In this document: positions 60,984 through 64,000 of the stretch, piece by piece
Layout: every line of letters starts with the position of its first letter
Numbering within the stretch: position 1 is the stretch's first letter
Assembly: GCF_000210915.2 (NCBI RefSeq)
Contig: NC_016620.1
Location: forward strand, 2,046,001-2,110,000
DNA from: Halobacteriovorax marinus SJ
Lineage (GTDB): Bacteria > Bdellovibrionota > Bacteriovoracia > Bacteriovoracales > Bacteriovoracaceae
DNA length: 64,000 nt
Direction of reading: 5' to 3'
Program-made: the position numbers and the translations under genes
Notes under the pieces: generated by a model
Told to the model about the DNA's origin: nothing
Database searches by the model: none
What the model saw: only the letters and a program-made list of their open reading frames with translations

Positions 60984-63932
60984 ATGAAGAAAATATTATT
61001 TCTAGCACTACTCTTAACGTTAGCTTCTTGCTCTAAGAAAGGAGCGGGAACGCCTGCAAAATTAAGGCTTTTATCTTCTGCAATGACAGCAGGACTCACC
61101 ACTGCAGGTGGAGCAATCATAACTGGAAAGAGTTCTACCGGTGAAGCATTTCAAATGGGATTACAACTAGGGAGTGAAGCGACTGATATAGAGTTAACTC
61201 CAGGAAGTTGGGAATTTGCGGCCATCACTTGGGAAAATGAAAGTGGAAATGGACCAATGACAGGAACGAATAGATGTGCCCTCACAACTGCAAGCATTGA
61301 AGGAGAAGAAGTTGTTGTAGACCTGAACCTCTCTCCTGCTACATGCAGTAATAGCTTCTTTACAAAACCAATAAATGTATCAGGTGATCAATTTAATCCA
61401 CTTGTCCTACATGCCTGCTCTAGCCTCAGCCATGTAAATTCTTTTTCCTCACAATGTGGTCCCGCTCAATTTATGGGAGGAAATAATTTAAGTTATAGAG
61501 TTGTCTTTCAAGGAAGAAATCTTTCTACAGGTAGTGATTTATCGAGCCTAGCTTCAGGATGTATTAACGCTCTTGGTGATCTAACATCGAGTTTCTTCTA
61601 CACGAGCTATAAGCTTCCAATTAATGATGATGGAAATTTTCCATTTGTTATTTTAGCCTACGAAGACCTTAACTGCGAAGCTGATGATCTTGAGGCCACT
61701 TACCTCTTTCAAGGTTCAAAACATCTTCCTACAATTGAGCAGGCAGATTCCCTAACTTACGAAGAAGCTGGAGAGACTCACTTCTTCTTTGCAGATAATT
61801 ATATTGGACATGGTGGTAATACATTTGCCAATAGTGGAATGCTCCCTCCTTATCAAATCCTAACTGATAGATATGATGACCCTACAGAAGGAGGAGGTCC
61901 TGGAGATGCGTACGATAATACGAGAGAGATTTTTACTAATATTTTAGGAACAACAAATTTGACAAGCCCATGGACTCTAGGAAGAAGAGCAAGTGCTCCT
62001 AGTGGCATCTTTGATGGAAATACAACAATCATTGACATAAAAACAATTAACCCAACTAGTGTTTACAATGGAACTCAAATTGACTTCTCGTACGGCGGAT
62101 CTACTTGTGCGACAAGTTCTTCTCACACAACTGCTCCACTAAGTATAACAATTAACTACTGTGATAATATTGACGCTGTTCCAACAATTACAACAACAGA
62201 CGACATCGTTACTGAGCTAAATACTGCTCTAACAAATGCAGGGATAGTTTCAGATTTTGTTGTGACTAATATTACTCCTGGTGCCAATATTGCCTCTCCA
62301 ATTGCAAGTAGTGTGATAGTTGACAATGGCTATGAGCCAGAATCACCTTGGAGAAGAAATACAGGACTCTACGGAGAGATCGCTGGAGCCTATCATGGTC
62401 ACTTAGGAGCCATTCTTCATAGAGCAGGTTTTTTAACTTGTAGTGAAATTCCAACTTCTGGCTCACTTAATTATGACCTAGGTGAAGGTGATATTATTAC
62501 TTTTCAATTCTCAACGGGAAAAATTCCAATGGCAGAGTGGATGAACTCAAGTGGAACTTATCCGGTAAAGACTATCTTTGAAAAGAGAGTCGCTTTTGTT
62601 GAAGAAGGCGTCATGAGAGAATTCTATGAATTCAATTGCTCAGGAAATATTCTCGCGGGATTTTATAGATCTAATTACATCGATGGCGGAGAAGATCATA
62701 GAGTCGAAGTCTACTGGGATGCTCAGGACAATGATAACCTTATCTTTGAATCAATAGTCTATGACAAGAGAAATGAGCCTGGAAATAATTACGAAAGAAA
62801 AGAGTGGAACCTCTTAAAGAATGAAAATACCTCTCCTATTGTTGAGCTTTGGAGTGCTAGAAATTATAACGATATTACAAACTCAAATAATCAAGGTGAT
62901 GTCTACTCTGCAAAGATCCAGTCTGGCTTCATTTATACATCAGCAAAGCATTATACTTCAGCACAACTTACAGTGGAGCCAATCGATTTTGTCACTGATA
63001 TTGATGTGAATACAAAATACGGTCTTGATGGAACAAACGCAGGAGCCACAGGACATCAAATCAATCCACCCTATGACCCGTCAACACTGGCCATTAATAA
63101 ATTACAATTTCCTAAAATCATGAGTGCTATTCCTGGAAACTTAGCACCTATGAGTTTAAATGACCCTAGACTATTTACTGGCTTTGGACCTAACGTAACT
63201 TACCAGGCCTATCAAAGAACTATGGACTTCTTTGACTATTGGAAGAACTTAGACTTTGGTAGTAATCAAGGTTGTATCTTTGATGGAACAGGTCTTAATG
63301 AAATCTTCCTAGAGCCAAGTTACTATATTTTTACAGGTTCTGAAAATTTAGCATATTCTCACTTAGGTCTTTCTATGATCTCTGATATCTCACTCTACTC
63401 TGATGCAGATGGATGTACAGGGATTACATGGGATACAAATTTTAATATGATTACTATTGATCCAGCTAGTATAAGTGATATTGCAGGGGGAGCTCCTATA
63501 TCCAATACTGAGCTACAACCTGGAACAACTTTTGACTTCGCTCTTTCAGGAAATATTTCTGGAACAAATTATCCGAGTTGGGCCAATACTTTAGTTGCAA
63601 CTAATGAAGATTTAACTGTTGTTAATAATGGTGGGATGAGGCTTGTGGGAGACCAGACTTATACACCTACTATGATCGACGGTGGATCAGTCCCAACAGT
63701 TACTGCTGGTCAAACTGCTGACTTCTTTATAAACGTTATTAACGCCTACCCTGGGACAACAGTTACAACGGGCACGACTGGTACAACCCCACCTGCATGT
63801 ATGCTTCATGCAGCTTCTGGACAAATTACCTGTACTCCTGATGGGTCTCAGGCAGCTTCTGATGTATATACCATTACGATTGATAATACTGATCTTGGAT
63901 ATTCAGACACTGTTACAATTACAATTCCATAG
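60984..63932 (+). CDS. very large surface lipoprotein of unknown function
   Basis: A 982-residue protein with a classic lipobox (LASC, Cys16) after a 15-residue signal. The chain is Gly/Ser/Thr/Asn-rich and beta-strand-rich. The last 180 residues contain Ig/cadherin-like repeat features (TVTAGQTADFF, SGQITCTPDGS, DVYTITIDNT). The ribosome site AAGGAA precedes the ATG. It is probably on the outer membrane and may serve adhesion, which is inferred. Confidence 0.75.
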   Translation: MKKILFLALLLTLASCSKKGAGTPAKLRLLSSAMTAGLTTAGGAIITGKSSTGEAFQMGLQLGSEATDIELTPGSWEFAAITWENESGNGPMTGTNRCALTTASIEGEEVVVDLNLSPATCSNSFFTKPINVSGDQFNPLVLHACSSLSHVNSFSSQCGPAQFMGGNNLSYRVVFQGRNLSTGSDLSSLASGCINALGDLTSSFFYTSYKLPINDDGNFPFVILAYEDLNCEADDLEATYLFQGSKHLPTIEQADSLTYEEAGETHFFFADNYIGHGGNTFANSGMLPPYQILTDRYDDPTEGGGPGDAYDNTREIFTNILGTTNLTSPWTLGRRASAPSGIFDGNTTIIDIKTINPTSVYNGTQIDFSYGGSTCATSSSHTTAPLSITINYCDNIDAVPTITTTDDIVTELNTALTNAGIVSDFVVTNITPGANIASPIASSVIVDNGYEPESPWRRNTGLYGEIAGAYHGHLGAILHRAGFLTCSEIPTSGSLNYDLGEGDIITFQFSTGKIPMAEWMNSSGTYPVKTIFEKRVAFVEEGVMREFYEFNCSGNILAGFYRSNYIDGGEDHRVEVYWDAQDNDNLIFESIVYDKRNEPGNNYERKEWNLLKNENTSPIVELWSARNYNDITNSNNQGDVYSAKIQSGFIYTSAKHYTSAQLTVEPIDFVTDIDVNTKYGLDGTNAGATGHQINPPYDPSTLAINKLQFPKIMSAIPGNLAPMSLNDPRLFTGFGPNVTYQAYQRTMDFFDYWKNLDFGSNQGCIFDGTGLNEIFLEPSYYIFTGSENLAYSHLGLSMISDISLYSDADGCTGITWDTNFNMITIDPASISDIAGGAPISNTELQPGTTFDFALSGNISGTNYPSWANTLVATNEDLTVVNNGGMRLVGDQTYTPTMIDGGSVPTVTAGQTADFFINVINAYPGTTVTTGTTGTTPPACMLHAASGQITCTPDGSQAASDVYTITIDNTDLGYSDTVTITIP

Positions 63933-63961
63933 AGTCTTTAATTAAATTTAAAAGAAGAGAG

Positions 63962-63987
63962 AGGCACACTTAAGAGTGTGCCTTTTT
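63962..63987 (+). terminator. terminator of the large lipoprotein gene
   Basis: AGGCACACT (63962-63970), a TAAG loop, AGTGTGCCT (63975-63983) and five T. Confidence 0.95.
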
Positions 63988-64000
63988 GATTTACTTAAGT

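Overview
The window is an AT-rich chromosomal segment from a Gram-negative bacterium. It carries a TonB-dependent receptor, lipoproteins, many small secreted proteins, System II cytochrome c maturation and an EF-G that looks like the spirochaete/mitochondrial spdEFG1 type. That mixture, with low GC, secreted proteases and dense short intergenic spaces, suggests the Bdellovibrionota, most likely Bacteriovorax/Halobacteriovorax-like predators. This is an inference from gene style and was not confirmed by a search. No rRNA, tRNA, CRISPR array, prophage or insertion sequence was seen.

Layout. Positions 1-1632: a partial Na/Pi-type transporter and a small membrane protein, both on the minus strand. 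Positions 1782-9444: a tight plus-strand heme operon (short hemA, a hemC-hemD fusion, hemL, a two-component kinase/regulator pair, hemE, hemN) covering most steps from glutamyl-tRNA to protoporphyrinogen; hemB and the last steps are not here. Positions 9429-11181: a tandem duplication of a small, highly expressed, Cys-rich secreted protein. Each copy is preceded by two inverted repeats at conserved distance, although the DNA between them has diverged. Positions 11180-13886: a regulator and small secreted proteins, including one built of three Cys-containing repeats. Positions 13947-19040: a TerB-like helical protein, YihY/BrkB, FabI and a second two-component system. Positions 19123-25264: deoC, a DUF4442 hotdog protein, and proC coupled to a long PutA.

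Positions 25439-30706: a stand-alone receiver, two secreted proteins, and a TonB receptor followed directly by a HmuY-like lipoprotein (a probable heme-uptake pair). Positions 30757-36902: a lysine-repeat/SWIB chromatin-like protein, a GNAT, a cytochrome c, a ThiN-like protein, a penicillin-acylase-family hydrolase and a DUF1624 membrane protein. Positions 37047-41870: ResB, CcsA and an ABC-F ATPase. Positions 41867-51670: metabolic and regulatory genes, including a YqaA-family gene that seems to lack a normal start codon, a DUF3050 protein, a degenerate-receiver protein, a CCA-adding enzyme and a LysR regulator. Positions 51789-56779: two paralogous trypsin-like secreted proteases flank two secreted proteins, one with a possible permuted papain-like domain. 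Positions 56834-59188: fusA with an unusual multi-hairpin 3' region. Positions 59412-63987: an unknown protein, a periplasmic solute-binding protein and a very large lipoprotein.

A common theme is heme: synthesis (1782-9444), probable uptake (27491-30706), and insertion into c-type cytochromes (37047-40255), with a cytochrome c at 32101. The least-explained elements are the paired inverted repeats around the duplicated secreted gene, the hairpin cluster behind fusA, and the protease-flanked gene group.
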